The translations under genes were made by a program, and so were the position numbers. Below the pieces are notes generated by a model that had not been told where the DNA came from, ran no database searches, and saw nothing but the letters and a program-made list of their open reading frames with translations. Source: Competibacter_A sp037045535 (lineage in GTDB: Bacteria > Pseudomonadota > Gammaproteobacteria > Competibacterales > Competibacteraceae). Taken from it: a stretch of 64,000 nt of DNA. Below, piece by piece: positions 8,457 through 16,305 of this stretch (the first letter of the stretch is position 1; each line of letters starts with the position of its first letter). The stretch lies in assembly GCA_037045535.1 (NCBI GenBank), contig JBAOHI010000062.1, forward strand, positions 1-64,000. Reading direction: 5' to 3'.

Positions 8457-10198
8457 AGCAGCACCATTCCTTCGTCGTGAGTCGAAATCATCTCGTCGCG
8501 CTCGGCCAGCAACATCTCGTTTTGGCTGCCCCCGGAAGGAATCATCGGGAACACGTTTTCGCTTTGGTCGGTCAGGAAATCAAGAAAGACCGTGCGATCC
8601 TTTAAGGCGAAGGCCTCGCGCAGCGCGCCCTCCACGTCGCCCGGCTTCTCGATCCGCATCCCGACATGGCCGTAGGCTTCGGCCAACTTGACGAAATCGG
8701 GCAGGGATTCGAAATAGGTCATGCAGTAGCGTTTTTGATAGAAAAACTCCTGCCACTGCCGCACCATGCCAAGATAGTTATTATTCAGGTTTACGATCTT
8801 GACCGGCGCGTGATACTGCTTCATGGTCGAAAGTTCTTGCAGCATCATTTGAATGCTGCCGTCACCGGTGACGCAGGCCACGTCCTGGTCGGGGAAAGCC
8901 AGCTTGGCGCCCATTGCGGCCGGCAGGCCAAAACCCATGGTGCCCAGGCCGCCGGAATTGATCCATTGGCGCGGCCGGTCGAAGTGGTAGTGCTGAGCCG
9001 CCCACATCTGGTGCTGGCCGACGTCGGAAGTGATGATAGCCTTGCCTTCGGTGACCTGATACAGCTTTTCGATCACGAACTGGGGCTTGATGATCGTGTC
9101 GCTCGATCGATAGCTCAAGGATTTGATCGCCCGCCACTCGTCGATCTGCTGCCACCAGCGCGCCAGCGCATCGGTATCAGGGCGCAGCTTCTCGTCGCGG
9201 ATCACGTTGATCATCGCCCGCAGTACGTTCGGCACGGAGCCAACGATGGGGATATCGACCCGGACGTTCTTGGAAATCGAGGAGGGATCGATGTCTACAT
9301 GGACGATCCGCGCCTCCGGGCAGAATCGCTCGATTTTACCGGTCACCCGATCGTCGAAGCGAGCACCGACGGCGATGAGCACATCGCAATGGTGCATCGC
9401 CATGTTGGACTCATAAGTGCCGTGCATCCCCAGCATCCCGACGAACTGCTTGTCGGTGGCCGGATAAGCGCCCAATCCCATCAGGGTATTGGTAATCGGA
9501 TAACCGAGCAGTTGAGTGAGTTCGACCAGTTCTGTCGAGCCGTCGCTCAAGATCACACCGCCGCCGGTGTAGACCATTGGCCGCTTGGCGGATAGGATCA
9601 GGTCCACCGCTTTGCGGATCTGGCCGGCGTGGCCCTTGACGGTCGGATTGTAAGAGCGAAGCTTGACTTTCTTCGGATAATGGAATTCGGCCTTGGCGAT
9701 GGTCACGTCCTTCGGCAAGTCCACCAGCACTGGACCAGGGCGGCCGGTGGTCGCGATGTAGAAGGCTTTCTTGATGGTTTCGGCCAGCTTGGTCACGTCC
9801 TTGACCAGGAAATTGTGCTTAACGCAAGGTCGGGTGATACCGACCGCATCCACTTCCTGAAAAGCGTCGTTGCCGATCAGGGGGGTGGGGACTTGGCCAG
9901 AGATGATCACCATCGGTACCGAGTCCATGTAGGCGGTGGCGATGCCGGTCACGGCGTTGGTCACGCCAGGGCCGGAGGTGACCAGCACCGCGCCCGGCTT
10001 GCCGCTGGCACGGGAATAACCATCGGCGGCGTGAGCGGCGGCTTGCTCATGGCGGACCAGGACGTGCTTGACATCGTCTTGGACGTAGATCGCGTCGTAA
10101 ATATGTAAAACGGCACCGCCGGGATAGCCGAACAGATATTCGACGCCTTCCTCCTTCAAACAGCGAATCAGGATTTCGGCACCAGTGAGAAGTTCCAT
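8453..10198 (-). CDS. ilvB: Acetolactate synthase large (catalytic) subunit
   Basis: A 581-residue thiamine-diphosphate enzyme making acetolactate from pyruvate, or acetohydroxybutyrate from pyruvate and 2-oxobutyrate. The N-terminal pyrimidine-binding domain has the catalytic Glu in LVRHEQAAAHAADGY (about residues 47-61); a central FAD-binding domain follows; the C-terminal pyrophosphate-binding motif is GDGSIQMM followed by NNNYLGMVRQW. First gene of ilvB-ilvN-ilvC. The allelic name could equally be ilvI or ilvG, which cannot be told apart from sequence alone. Confidence 0.96.
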   Translation of the reverse strand: MELLTGAEILIRCLKEEGVEYLFGYPGGAVLHIYDAIYVQDDVKHVLVRHEQAAAHAADGYSRASGKPGAVLVTSGPGVTNAVTGIATAYMDSVPMVIISGQVPTPLIGNDAFQEVDAVGITRPCVKHNFLVKDVTKLAETIKKAFYIATTGRPGPVLVDLPKDVTIAKAEFHYPKKVKLRSYNPTVKGHAGQIRKAVDLILSAKRPMVYTGGGVILSDGSTELVELTQLLGYPITNTLMGLGAYPATDKQFVGMLGMHGTYESNMAMHHCDVLIAVGARFDDRVTGKIERFCPEARIVHVDIDPSSISKNVRVDIPIVGSVPNVLRAMINVIRDEKLRPDTDALARWWQQIDEWRAIKSLSYRSSDTIIKPQFVIEKLYQVTEGKAIITSDVGQHQMWAAQHYHFDRPRQWINSGGLGTMGFGLPAAMGAKLAFPDQDVACVTGDGSIQMMLQELSTMKQYHAPVKIVNLNNNYLGMVRQWQEFFYQKRYCMTYFESLPDFVKLAEAYGHVGMRIEKPGDVEGALREAFALKDRTVFLDFLTDQSENVFPMIPSGGSQNEMLLAERDEMISTHDEGMVLL

Positions 10199-10522
10199 GA
10201 CGTTGCTTCCTCATGCTGAATTGGGGTTAAGAATCGCGGATCGGCAAGATGGCTCGACGCTGGGATATCGACGCATCATCGACGGGGCTGATGGGTGTCC
10301 GGCCGAGGTCGCGGTTGGGCGGGGTAACCGCCGCGCGGCGTGGGTGATCCCCGGTGGCGCTACTCGTCGTGAAAGCTGCCGTTCCGTGCTGGGCGTGGAT
10401 CTTGCGGGCCCGTTATACTACACGACATTTATTGTCAGCAAAATCCCGTTGCAATGCTGGGGAAACGACCGCAGCATGGCGTCATGACGAATCCTCGATA
10501 TCCGAACGCCTGGAGGAATGAC
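10199..10522. other. Intergenic region between divergent ilvB and the DUF4124 gene
   Basis: 324 bp holding the ilv promoter candidate described separately and a leader of about 200 bases in front of ilvB. I looked for a short leader peptide rich in Ile, Val or Leu and a terminator/antiterminator pair on the minus strand and saw neither. A GGAGG ribosome site at 10512-10516 serves the DUF4124 gene. Confidence 0.5.
10412..10441 (-). promoter_or_regulatory. Candidate sigma70 promoter for ilvBNC
   Basis: On the minus strand TTGCTG (10441-10436) and TATAAC (10417-10412) are separated by 18 bp, about 215 bp upstream of the ilvB start. It is the best -35/-10 pair in the intergenic region; found by eye only. 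Confidence 0.35.
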
Positions 10523-10993
10523 ATGTTTAAACGAACGCTGGGATGGATACTGATAGCGAGCTGTTGGGGGGGTGCGGTGGCTGTCCAAGCCCAGCAGTTC
10601 ATCTACAAATGGACCGATTCACAAGGACAGGTCCAATATTCCGAACTGGCGCCTCCCGCCGGCGTGAAATACGAAATGGTGCGCAAGCCAGCCGGAGCGG
10701 AACAAAATCCCGCCGCCGATCGCAATCTGAACAAGGAGCAAGAAAGCTTGGCGAAGCAGGTTGCCGAGCAGGAACAGAAGGACAAGGAACAGGCGGAGCA
10801 AGCGCAGAAGGAAGTCGATGACGTGCGCGCCAAGAATTGCGAGATCGCCAAAAGGAATGTCGTCGCTCTGCAAGGTACCGGTTCGGTGGTCAAAACCGAC
10901 GCCAAGGGAAACAAAGTCCCGCTCGATGCCGAAGAACGGGCAGCCGAGTTGAAGAAAGCACAAAAGGATCAGGACTACTACTGCAATCCTTAG
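10523..10993 (+). CDS. DUF4124 domain-containing secreted protein
   Basis: A 156-residue protein. A signal peptide (residues 1 to about 23, cleavage after AVQAQ) is followed by the short DUF4124 domain (FIYKWTDSQGQVQYSELAPP), then a charged, probably coiled-coil stretch rich in Glu, Lys and Gln (about residues 65-110) and a C-terminal tail ending DQDYYCNP, with a second Cys in NCEIAKRN that could pair with it. DUF4124 proteins are periplasmic or envelope proteins common in Gamma- and Betaproteobacteria; function unknown. The ATG at 10523 is supported by GGAGG seven bases upstream. Confidence 0.8.
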   Translation: MFKRTLGWILIASCWGGAVAVQAQQFIYKWTDSQGQVQYSELAPPAGVKYEMVRKPAGAEQNPAADRNLNKEQESLAKQVAEQEQKDKEQAEQAQKEVDDVRAKNCEIAKRNVVALQGTGSVVKTDAKGNKVPLDAEERAAELKKAQKDQDYYCNP

Positions 10994-11021
10994 ATTTTCC
11001 AATATTAGCCAAGGCCGATTC

Positions 11022-12734
11022 ATGCGCGTATCCCGCTTTCCGCTGTTCACCGTCAAGGAAACCCCGGCCGACGCCGAGGTCGTCAGTCACCAGCTCATGC
11101 TACGGGCGGGCTTGATCCGCAAGCTTGCCGCCGGTATCTATACTTGGTTGCCCCTGGGCCTGCGCGTGTTGCGCAAGGTCGAGGCGGTGGTGCGGGAGGA
11201 GATGGACCGCGCCGGCGCCCTGGAGTTGTTCATGCCCGCCGTGCAGCCGGCTGAATTGTGGCAGGAATCCGGTCGCTGGCAGCAGTACGGTCCGGAACTG
11301 CTGCGGATCGCGGATCGGCACAAGCGCGATTTCTGCTTCGGTCCGACGCATGAGGAAGTGATCACCGAGCTATTCCGACGCGAAATCAAGAGCTACAAAC
11401 AGCTGCCCGTCAACTTTTATCAGATCCAGACCAAGTTCCGCGACGAGATCCGACCGCGCTTCGGTGTGATGCGGGCGCGGGAGTTTCTGATGAAAGACGC
11501 CTATTCGTTCGATCTCGATCACACGTCGCTGCAAGCCAGCTACCAGACGATGTTCGACGCCTATGTCCGCATCTTCACCCGACTGGGCTTGAGATTCCGG
11601 GCGGTGCTGGCGGATTCCGGCAGCATTGGCGGTAGCCGGTCCCAGGAATTCCATGTCCTCGCTGATTCGGGGGAGGACGCCATCGCCTTTTCCACCGAGA
11701 GCGACTATGCCGCCAACGTCGAGCTGGCCGAGGCACTGGCGCTCGTCGACGAGCGACCGGCACCAGCCGAAACCTTGACGCGCGTCCATACCCCCGGCGT
11801 TAAGACGATCGCCGAATTGTGCGATTTTCTGAGCCTGCCGGCCGAGCGGACGGCGAAGGCTATCGTGGTGGCCGGCACAAATGGGCAGCCGGTCTTGCTG
11901 ATGCTGCGCGGCGATCACGAATTGAACGCGATCAAGGCCGAAAAGCTGCCGCAAGTGAAAACCCCTCTGACCTTCGCCGATGCCGACGCCATTCGGGCCG
12001 CCTTTGGCGCCGGTCCCGGCTCGCTAGGGCCGGTCGGTTTCACTGGTGCGGTCGTCGCTGACCGGGCCGTGGCCAAAATGGCCGATATGGTGGTGGGAGC
12101 GAATGCCGACGATTGGCATCTGACCGGGATGAACTTTGGCCGTGACTGCCCGGAACCCGAAGTCGCTGATATTCGCAACGTGATCGAGGGCGATCCCAGT
12201 CCCGACGGGCGTGGTGTGTTGTCCATCGCCCGAGGTATCGAAGTCGGCCATGTTTTCCAACTCGGCCAGAAGTACAGCGCCGCCATGAATGCAGTGGTAC
12301 TCGGTGAAAACGGCCAGCTGACAACGGTGACCATGGGCTGTTACGGTATCGGCATTTCGCGAGTGGTGGCCGCCGCCATCGAACAGAATCATGACGAGCG
12401 CGGCATCATTTGGCCCGCTGCAATGGCGCCGTTTCAGGTGGCGTTGCTGCCGGTCGGAGCCAATCGTTCCGCCGCCGTGCGCGACACCGCTGAAGTGCTC
12501 TATCGCGAGCTGCTGGCTGCGGGGATCGAGGTACTGTTGGACGATCGTGATGCCCGACCGGGTGTCATGTTCGCCGATATGGAGCTGATTGGCGTTTCAC
12601 ATCGGGTGGTGATCGGCGAGCGCAACTTGGCGAGTGGGCAACTGGAATATCGCGGCCGGCGCGATTCGGATAGCATCTTGGTCGCGCGGGAAGGATTTTT
12701 GAAATGGCTGCTGGAGCGGTTGAGCGTTAGGTGA
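11022..12734 (+). CDS. proS: Prolyl-tRNA synthetase, bacterial type with editing domain
   Basis: A 570-residue class II aminoacyl-tRNA synthetase charging tRNA-Pro. Class II motif 1 lies in the N-terminal region (GLRVLRKVEAVVREEMDR), motif 2 in FRDEIRPRFGVMRAREFLMKD (residues about 136-157), and motif 3 in GCYGIGISRVVAAAIEQ. The inserted YbaK-like editing domain (about residues 225-390), which hydrolyses mischarged Ala-tRNA-Pro, is present. A C-terminal anticodon-binding domain follows (VALLPVGANRSA onward). Length equals the E. coli type (572). It begins 28 bp after the DUF4124 gene. Confidence 0.97.
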   Translation: MRVSRFPLFTVKETPADAEVVSHQLMLRAGLIRKLAAGIYTWLPLGLRVLRKVEAVVREEMDRAGALELFMPAVQPAELWQESGRWQQYGPELLRIADRHKRDFCFGPTHEEVITELFRREIKSYKQLPVNFYQIQTKFRDEIRPRFGVMRAREFLMKDAYSFDLDHTSLQASYQTMFDAYVRIFTRLGLRFRAVLADSGSIGGSRSQEFHVLADSGEDAIAFSTESDYAANVELAEALALVDERPAPAETLTRVHTPGVKTIAELCDFLSLPAERTAKAIVVAGTNGQPVLLMLRGDHELNAIKAEKLPQVKTPLTFADADAIRAAFGAGPGSLGPVGFTGAVVADRAVAKMADMVVGANADDWHLTGMNFGRDCPEPEVADIRNVIEGDPSPDGRGVLSIARGIEVGHVFQLGQKYSAAMNAVVLGENGQLTTVTMGCYGIGISRVVAAAIEQNHDERGIIWPAAMAPFQVALLPVGANRSAAVRDTAEVLYRELLAAGIEVLLDDRDARPGVMFADMELIGVSHRVVIGERNLASGQLEYRGRRDSDSILVAREGFLKWLLERLSVR

Positions 12735-12783
12735 TGCGGGTGCTTGAATCGGCTTGGTTTGAAGCTGAGTGACCCGTTGAGCC

Positions 12784-12999
12784 TGTGGATAACTCTGTGG
12801 ATAACTCTGTGGATAATTTTTAACGATGTCGCATCATCACTTGGCGTCGGGTGTGTCGTTGTGTCGCAAATTTTTGGGCTGGACGTATTTTTTATATTTA
12901 TTAATGGGTTATCTGTAACTATTGAAATATCGATTAATTTTTGGCCGAAGCAGGATTCGAGAGTCACAACAGAGAGGCGGTTCAGAAGCCTGTGGATAA
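12784..12999. other. Cluster of four consensus DnaA boxes with an AT-rich stretch
   Basis: Three perfect 9-mers TGTGGATAA (the complement of the DnaA box TTATCCACA) lie as direct repeats at 12784-12792, 12796-12804 and 12808-12816, each separated by CTC, so the period is 12 bp. A fourth, perfect and in the same orientation, is at 12991-12999. Between them (12813-12950) the sequence is much more AT-rich than its surroundings and contains a weaker TTATCTGTA at 12909-12917. This fills the 301-bp gap between proS and acyP. It could be a DnaA-titration or regulatory site, or part of an origin. No dnaA, dnaN, mnmG or other origin-linked gene is visible nearby. Confidence 0.6.
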
Positions 13000-13035
13000 T
13001 TCAAGGGGTCATCGAAAATTTTTTGAGCGATGTAT

Positions 13036-13308
13036 TCACTCGATTCGGAAATCGTGGAAGTCTTGATGAGGTAAGGTGTCACAACGGATGTCGCTCACCC
13101 GCGCAAGTTGCGGGCCTTGCCACAACCAATTGCGCAAAGCGGTGACGGCGCGCTCCTCGCCGCAGGCCAATACTTCCACGCGCCGATCCGGCAGGTTGCG
13201 GACATAGCCAGTGACTCCCAACGCCAGAGCTTTCTCGGCGGTGGCGTAGCGAAAACCGACGCCCTGAACACGGCCAGTCACATAGCAACGCAGGCAGAGA
13301 GTTTTCAC
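13036..13308 (-). CDS. acyP: Acylphosphatase
   Basis: A 90-residue enzyme of normal family length, hydrolysing acyl phosphates. The phosphate-binding loop GRVQGVGFR lies at about residues 12-20, with the catalytic Arg at its end; the catalytic Asn is in GYVRNLPDRRVEV (about residues 34-46). It stands alone between the DnaA-box region and the thioredoxin-like gene, 62 bp downstream of the latter on the same strand. Confidence 0.93.
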   Translation of the reverse strand: MKTLCLRCYVTGRVQGVGFRYATAEKALALGVTGYVRNLPDRRVEVLACGEERAVTALRNWLWQGPQLARVSDIRCDTLPHQDFHDFRIE

Positions 13309-13370
13309 AAAACCTCCTTGAAATCGACAAGGGTAGGGTGTTGTATCATTTCCGTGCGGTTACAGCCGAA

Positions 13371-13895
13371 CTAGCGAGTCGAGTTGCTCGTTTTTTCCAT
13401 TTCGGCAATTCGCTCTGCCAGCATCGTGGCATCCACGGTGCCCAAGTGGGTATCCACCAGCTTGCCAGCCGGGGAAATCAGAAAGGTGGTCGGCAGTCCT
13501 TTGAGGTCGAAACCGGTAACTGGATTGCCTCCGCTCAGCGCGATGGGAAACGTGATCACCAACCGTTGAGCGAAGGCGCGGACCTTATCGGGCGGGAGAT
13601 CTTCGAAATTGATACCGATGACAGTGGCGCGATCAGAGTGAGTTTCGTGGAATGCTTGCAATTCGGGCATTTCGAACAGGCAGGGTGAACACCAGGAAGC
13701 CCAAAAGTTGACGATAACCCAACGGCCGCGAAAATCAGTCAAGCGTATCGGCCGCCCATCCAGGCCGGGCAGGGAGAAATCCGGATTTTGAGCGGTGGCG
13801 GGAGGAGTGATCGCCGCGAGTAACACCGCTAGCAGCATCGCTCGGAATCCGGGTCGGGGGGAAAACCATGAGGCAGTGGCAGGTCTGTCAGGCAT
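13371..13895 (-). CDS. TlpA/ResA-like thiol:disulfide oxidoreductase
   Basis: A 174-residue exported thioredoxin-like protein. A hydrophobic segment (AMLLAVLLAAITPPATAQ, about residues 19-36) is a signal peptide or anchor. The redox motif is WCSPC, in NFWASWCSPCLFEMPELQ, and the cis-Pro region is GLPTTFLISPAG. It likely reduces disulfides in the periplasm, as TlpA/ResA proteins do in cytochrome c maturation; the partner is unknown. I chose the Met at 13895 (MPDRPATAS); a longer frame runs into the neighbouring gene. Confidence 0.85.
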   Translation of the reverse strand: MPDRPATASWFSPRPGFRAMLLAVLLAAITPPATAQNPDFSLPGLDGRPIRLTDFRGRWVIVNFWASWCSPCLFEMPELQAFHETHSDRATVIGINFEDLPPDKVRAFAQRLVITFPIALSGGNPVTGFDLKGLPTTFLISPAGKLVDTHLGTVDATMLAERIAEMEKTSNSTR

Positions 13896-13932
13896 CTTGG
13901 GGGTACTCGAAGTTTCCTCTATGAGCCTGACG

Positions 13933-14274
13933 CTAGGGAGGAGTCGACCGCATTGAGGTGGCTTGCACCGCTTGTTCTCTAGCCGCGATAGCGTGGTCGC
14001 GCGCTTCCAAGGCCAAGCGCCGGGCATCATCGTAGGCGCCGATTTCCAGTCGCGCTTGTGCTTCCCGTAGCAGGCGCCGGGCTTCCGAAAAGCTGTCGGG
14101 TGAGTTTTGGAGCGCGCCGGCCACCTCGGCTGAGCGGATAGCCTGTCGGGCGTCGCTCATCTCTTGCACAGGGGCTGTCACACAGGCCGCCAACGACAGC
14201 ATTGCGACGGTAAGTAACGCGAGTTTGATGGTCAAGGCGTTGAGAAAAGCAGCGAGGCCGCTACATTGGGGCAA
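13933..14274 (-). CDS. DUF4398 domain lipoprotein
   Basis: Up to 113 residues. A signal sequence ends in a lipobox (LSLAAC, Cys about residue 31), so the mature protein would be a lipid-anchored envelope protein of about 80 residues. The rest is helical and rich in Ala, Arg and Glu (SDARQAIRSAEVAGA, EARRLLREAQARLEIGAYDDA), matching small DUF4398 proteins that often sit near OmpA-like genes. Function unknown. The start is uncertain: the ATG at 14274 gives a long leader, and an internal TTG at ALTIKLALL would give a more usual one. Confidence 0.65.
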   Translation of the reverse strand: MPQCSGLAAFLNALTIKLALLTVAMLSLAACVTAPVQEMSDARQAIRSAEVAGALQNSPDSFSEARRLLREAQARLEIGAYDDARRLALEARDHAIAAREQAVQATSMRSTPP

Positions 14275-14406
14275 TAATCGGCAATTTCAAACGCAAGCTA
14301 GCACCGGTCGCCGAAGCCGTCAAGCCAGCGCGGGGGAATGGCCCCAGGCAGTGCTACCACGGTTGAGGTCGAACGGCCGACGACTGCAAGGAGAAGAGCC
14401 GGAGTG

Positions 14407-15003
14407 ATGATCGAGATACTGATTTTGTACTACAGCCGTACCGGGAGAACGGCCGAGATGGCGCGATATATCGCCCGGGGGGTGGAGGAGGTGAACGGTG
14501 TGACGGCACGATTGCGTACCGTGCCATCGGTGTCGGCTGTCTGCGAAGCGATCGAGGACGATATTCCAACCGTTGGTCCTCCCTACGCCAGTTTGGACGA
14601 CTTGCGGGAGTGCGCCGGGCTGGCCTTGGGTAGTCCCACCCGCTTTGGCAACATGGCCGCGCCGCTCAAGTATTTTTTGGATTCCACTGGCAGCCTCTGG
14701 CTGGCAGGAGCCCTCGCGGGCAAGCCGGCGGCAGTTTTTACCTCGGCCTCAACCCTGCACGGTGGCCATGAGTCCACGCTGTTGAGCATGATGCTACCGC
14801 TGTTGCATCACGGGATGCTGGTGATCGGCATCCCTTATACCGAGCCAATGTTGCGCGATACTCGAAGCGGCGGTACACCGTATGGTCCGAGCCATTGGTC
14901 GGGATCGGAGGCCACGGTGGCGCTCGGCGACGAAGAGAAACAGTTGTGCCGGGCGATGGGACGCCGCTTGGCGGACATCACACGCAGATTGGAAAACGCA
15001 TGA
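14407..15003 (+). CDS. wrbA: NAD(P)H:quinone oxidoreductase, WrbA-like flavodoxin
   Basis: A 198-residue protein, family-like in length (E. coli WrbA 198). The N-terminal FMN phosphate loop YYSRTGRTAEMARYI begins at about residue 8; SPTRFGNMAAPLKYFLD is the diagnostic WrbA stretch; TLHGGHESTLLSMMLPLLHHGM is also conserved. It is expected to reduce quinones by two electrons as a tetramer. I chose the ATG at 14407, after the GGAG-containing leader. The stop overlaps the ATG of the next gene (ATGA), so the two are translationally coupled. Confidence 0.9.
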   Translation: MIEILILYYSRTGRTAEMARYIARGVEEVNGVTARLRTVPSVSAVCEAIEDDIPTVGPPYASLDDLRECAGLALGSPTRFGNMAAPLKYFLDSTGSLWLAGALAGKPAAVFTSASTLHGGHESTLLSMMLPLLHHGMLVIGIPYTEPMLRDTRSGGTPYGPSHWSGSEATVALGDEEKQLCRAMGRRLADITRRLENA

Positions 15004-15422
15004 GTCAATTCTGGCGAGGAGCCGCGCTAACCGGTTATTTAGGCTTGTTCGGAGTACTGCTGCTCTGGTTCAGCTGGTTGGAACCCCCGACGCGAATGCC
15101 GGTCTCATTAATATTGATTCTGTTGGTAGGGCCGCTGTTGTTGCCGTTGCGCGGCTTGTTGCACGGCCGCCTCTATACTCACGCCTGGGCCAGTTTTCTT
15201 GCGCTGTTTTATTTTTCGGCTGGCGTTTTCAGCGCGGCTGGACCGATGGCGCGGCCGTGGCTGGCGTGGCTGGAAATCGGTTTTAGCGTGCTGTGGTTTA
15301 CAGGCGCGATCTTGTTTGTGCGAAGCCAGACCCGCGAGCGATGCGTGGCGAGCAGAGTCGCACAGAAAGCGAGTGTTGTTAGTGATTCAGGGGTGCCAGC
15401 GGTGGATGAAAGGCAGGAATAG
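15000..15422 (+). CDS. DUF2069 family inner-membrane protein
   Basis: A 140-residue membrane protein with about four hydrophobic segments (near residues 10-25, 33-50, 60-77 and 88-107) and a polar C terminus. It matches the DUF2069 family, which in Gammaproteobacteria is often encoded directly after wrbA, as here. Function unknown. Its ATG overlaps the wrbA stop. Confidence 0.8.
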   Translation: MSQFWRGAALTGYLGLFGVLLLWFSWLEPPTRMPVSLILILLVGPLLLPLRGLLHGRLYTHAWASFLALFYFSAGVFSAAGPMARPWLAWLEIGFSVLWFTGAILFVRSQTRERCVASRVAQKASVVSDSGVPAVDERQE

Positions 15423-15486
15423 CGTAAAAGTGGTTTGCTGTAGCTTGCAAGCATTCCGCTGTAAATGTTATCCTACCGTTCTCAGA

Positions 15487-15563
<77 letters not shown>

Positions 15564-15572
15564 TTTTCAAGG

Positions 15573-15594
15573 AAGCCCGTAAAGGGCTTTTTTT
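15573..15594 (+). terminator. Rho-independent terminator after tRNA-fMet
   Basis: Stem AAGCCC (15573-15578) and GGGCTT (15584-15589), loop GTAAA, followed by a T run to 15594. Confidence 0.8.
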
Positions 15595-15766
15595 ATGTGC
15601 CGCTCCGGAGCTGTTCTAACCGAGGCGACGCTGGGGCCGTTTGGGTGGGGAATGGGGGTGATTTGGCGGAGAGCGCTCTCGGTGGTCCTGAAACCGACCG
15701 GTGGGGGGTGTAGTTTTTAGATACTGTCGTGCGCTGGGGTTCCAGATTTGGCATTTGGCGAACGAG

Positions 15767-15787
15767 TGGGCCACCGGCCCATTTTTT
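15767..15787 (+). terminator. Hairpin with T run just before rimP (leader attenuator-like)
   Basis: Stem TGGGCC (15767-15772) and GGCCCA (15776-15781), loop ACC, then TTTTTT (15782-15787). It ends 16 bases before the rimP start. A similar GC-rich hairpin plus T run precedes rimP in many Gammaproteobacteria, so it may attenuate read-through into the operon rather than end it. Confidence 0.55.
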
Positions 15788-15803
15788 GTTTCCGGTAATC
15801 GAA

Positions 15804-16262
15804 ATGCGCCAGGACTTGGGAAAGCTGAAACGAGTGTTAGCGGCCGTGGTGGAAGCCATGGGTTACGAACTGGTCGGCGTGGAATTCCATGCGCGTTCCA
15901 GCGGAGCCCTGCTGCGAGTCTATATCGACGGCGAAAACGGTATCACTCTGGACGACTGCCAACGGGTCAGCCATCAGCTCGGAGGCGTGCTGGATGTCGA
16001 GGATCTGATCGCGGAGCGGTATACCTTGGAAATTTCATCGCCGGGATTGGATCGCCCCTTGTTCGAGCCCCGGCACTTTATCCGTCACGCTGGCTCGGAG
16101 GTGCGGATTCAGTTGCGGGAGCTGCTGGAGGGGCGGCGAAAACTGATCGGACGGCTGCTCGGGATGCGCGACGATGCTGTGGTGATCGTCGATAGCGAGG
16201 GACGCGAATGGCGGGTACCGCTGGAGCGAATCGAAAAAGCTCGGCTGGTGCCCGAACTTTAA
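15804..16262 (+). CDS. rimP: Ribosome maturation factor RimP
   Basis: A 152-residue protein needed for 30S subunit maturation. The N-terminal alpha/beta domain includes AMGYELVGVEFHARSSGALLRVYID; the family signature SHQLGGVLDVEDLIAERYTLEISSPGLDRPL is intact in this frame (quoted in parts: EISSPGLDRPL near residues 76-86). A C-terminal Sm-like beta domain ends RLVPEL. I set the start at MRQDLGKLKRVL; the longer frame would translate the leader hairpin. First protein gene of the rimP-nusA-infB-rbfA-truB-rpsO-pnp operon. Confidence 0.94.
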   Translation: MRQDLGKLKRVLAAVVEAMGYELVGVEFHARSSGALLRVYIDGENGITLDDCQRVSHQLGGVLDVEDLIAERYTLEISSPGLDRPLFEPRHFIRHAGSEVRIQLRELLEGRRKLIGRLLGMRDDAVVIVDSEGREWRVPLERIEKARLVPEL

Positions 16263-16305
16263 AGCGGGATGGCAGGGTGCGGATCCGGCTGGGAGGCAAC
16301 ACGAC

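Noticed and set aside
10199..10411. Leader-peptide attenuator for ilvBNC
   Set aside because: No short frame rich in Ile, Val or Leu and no convincing terminator hairpin were found on the minus strand.
12744..13145. A 133-codon frame after proS with LWITLWITLWI
   Set aside because: The repeat is the DnaA-box tandem read as codons; the frame overlaps acyP on the other strand and has no ribosome site.
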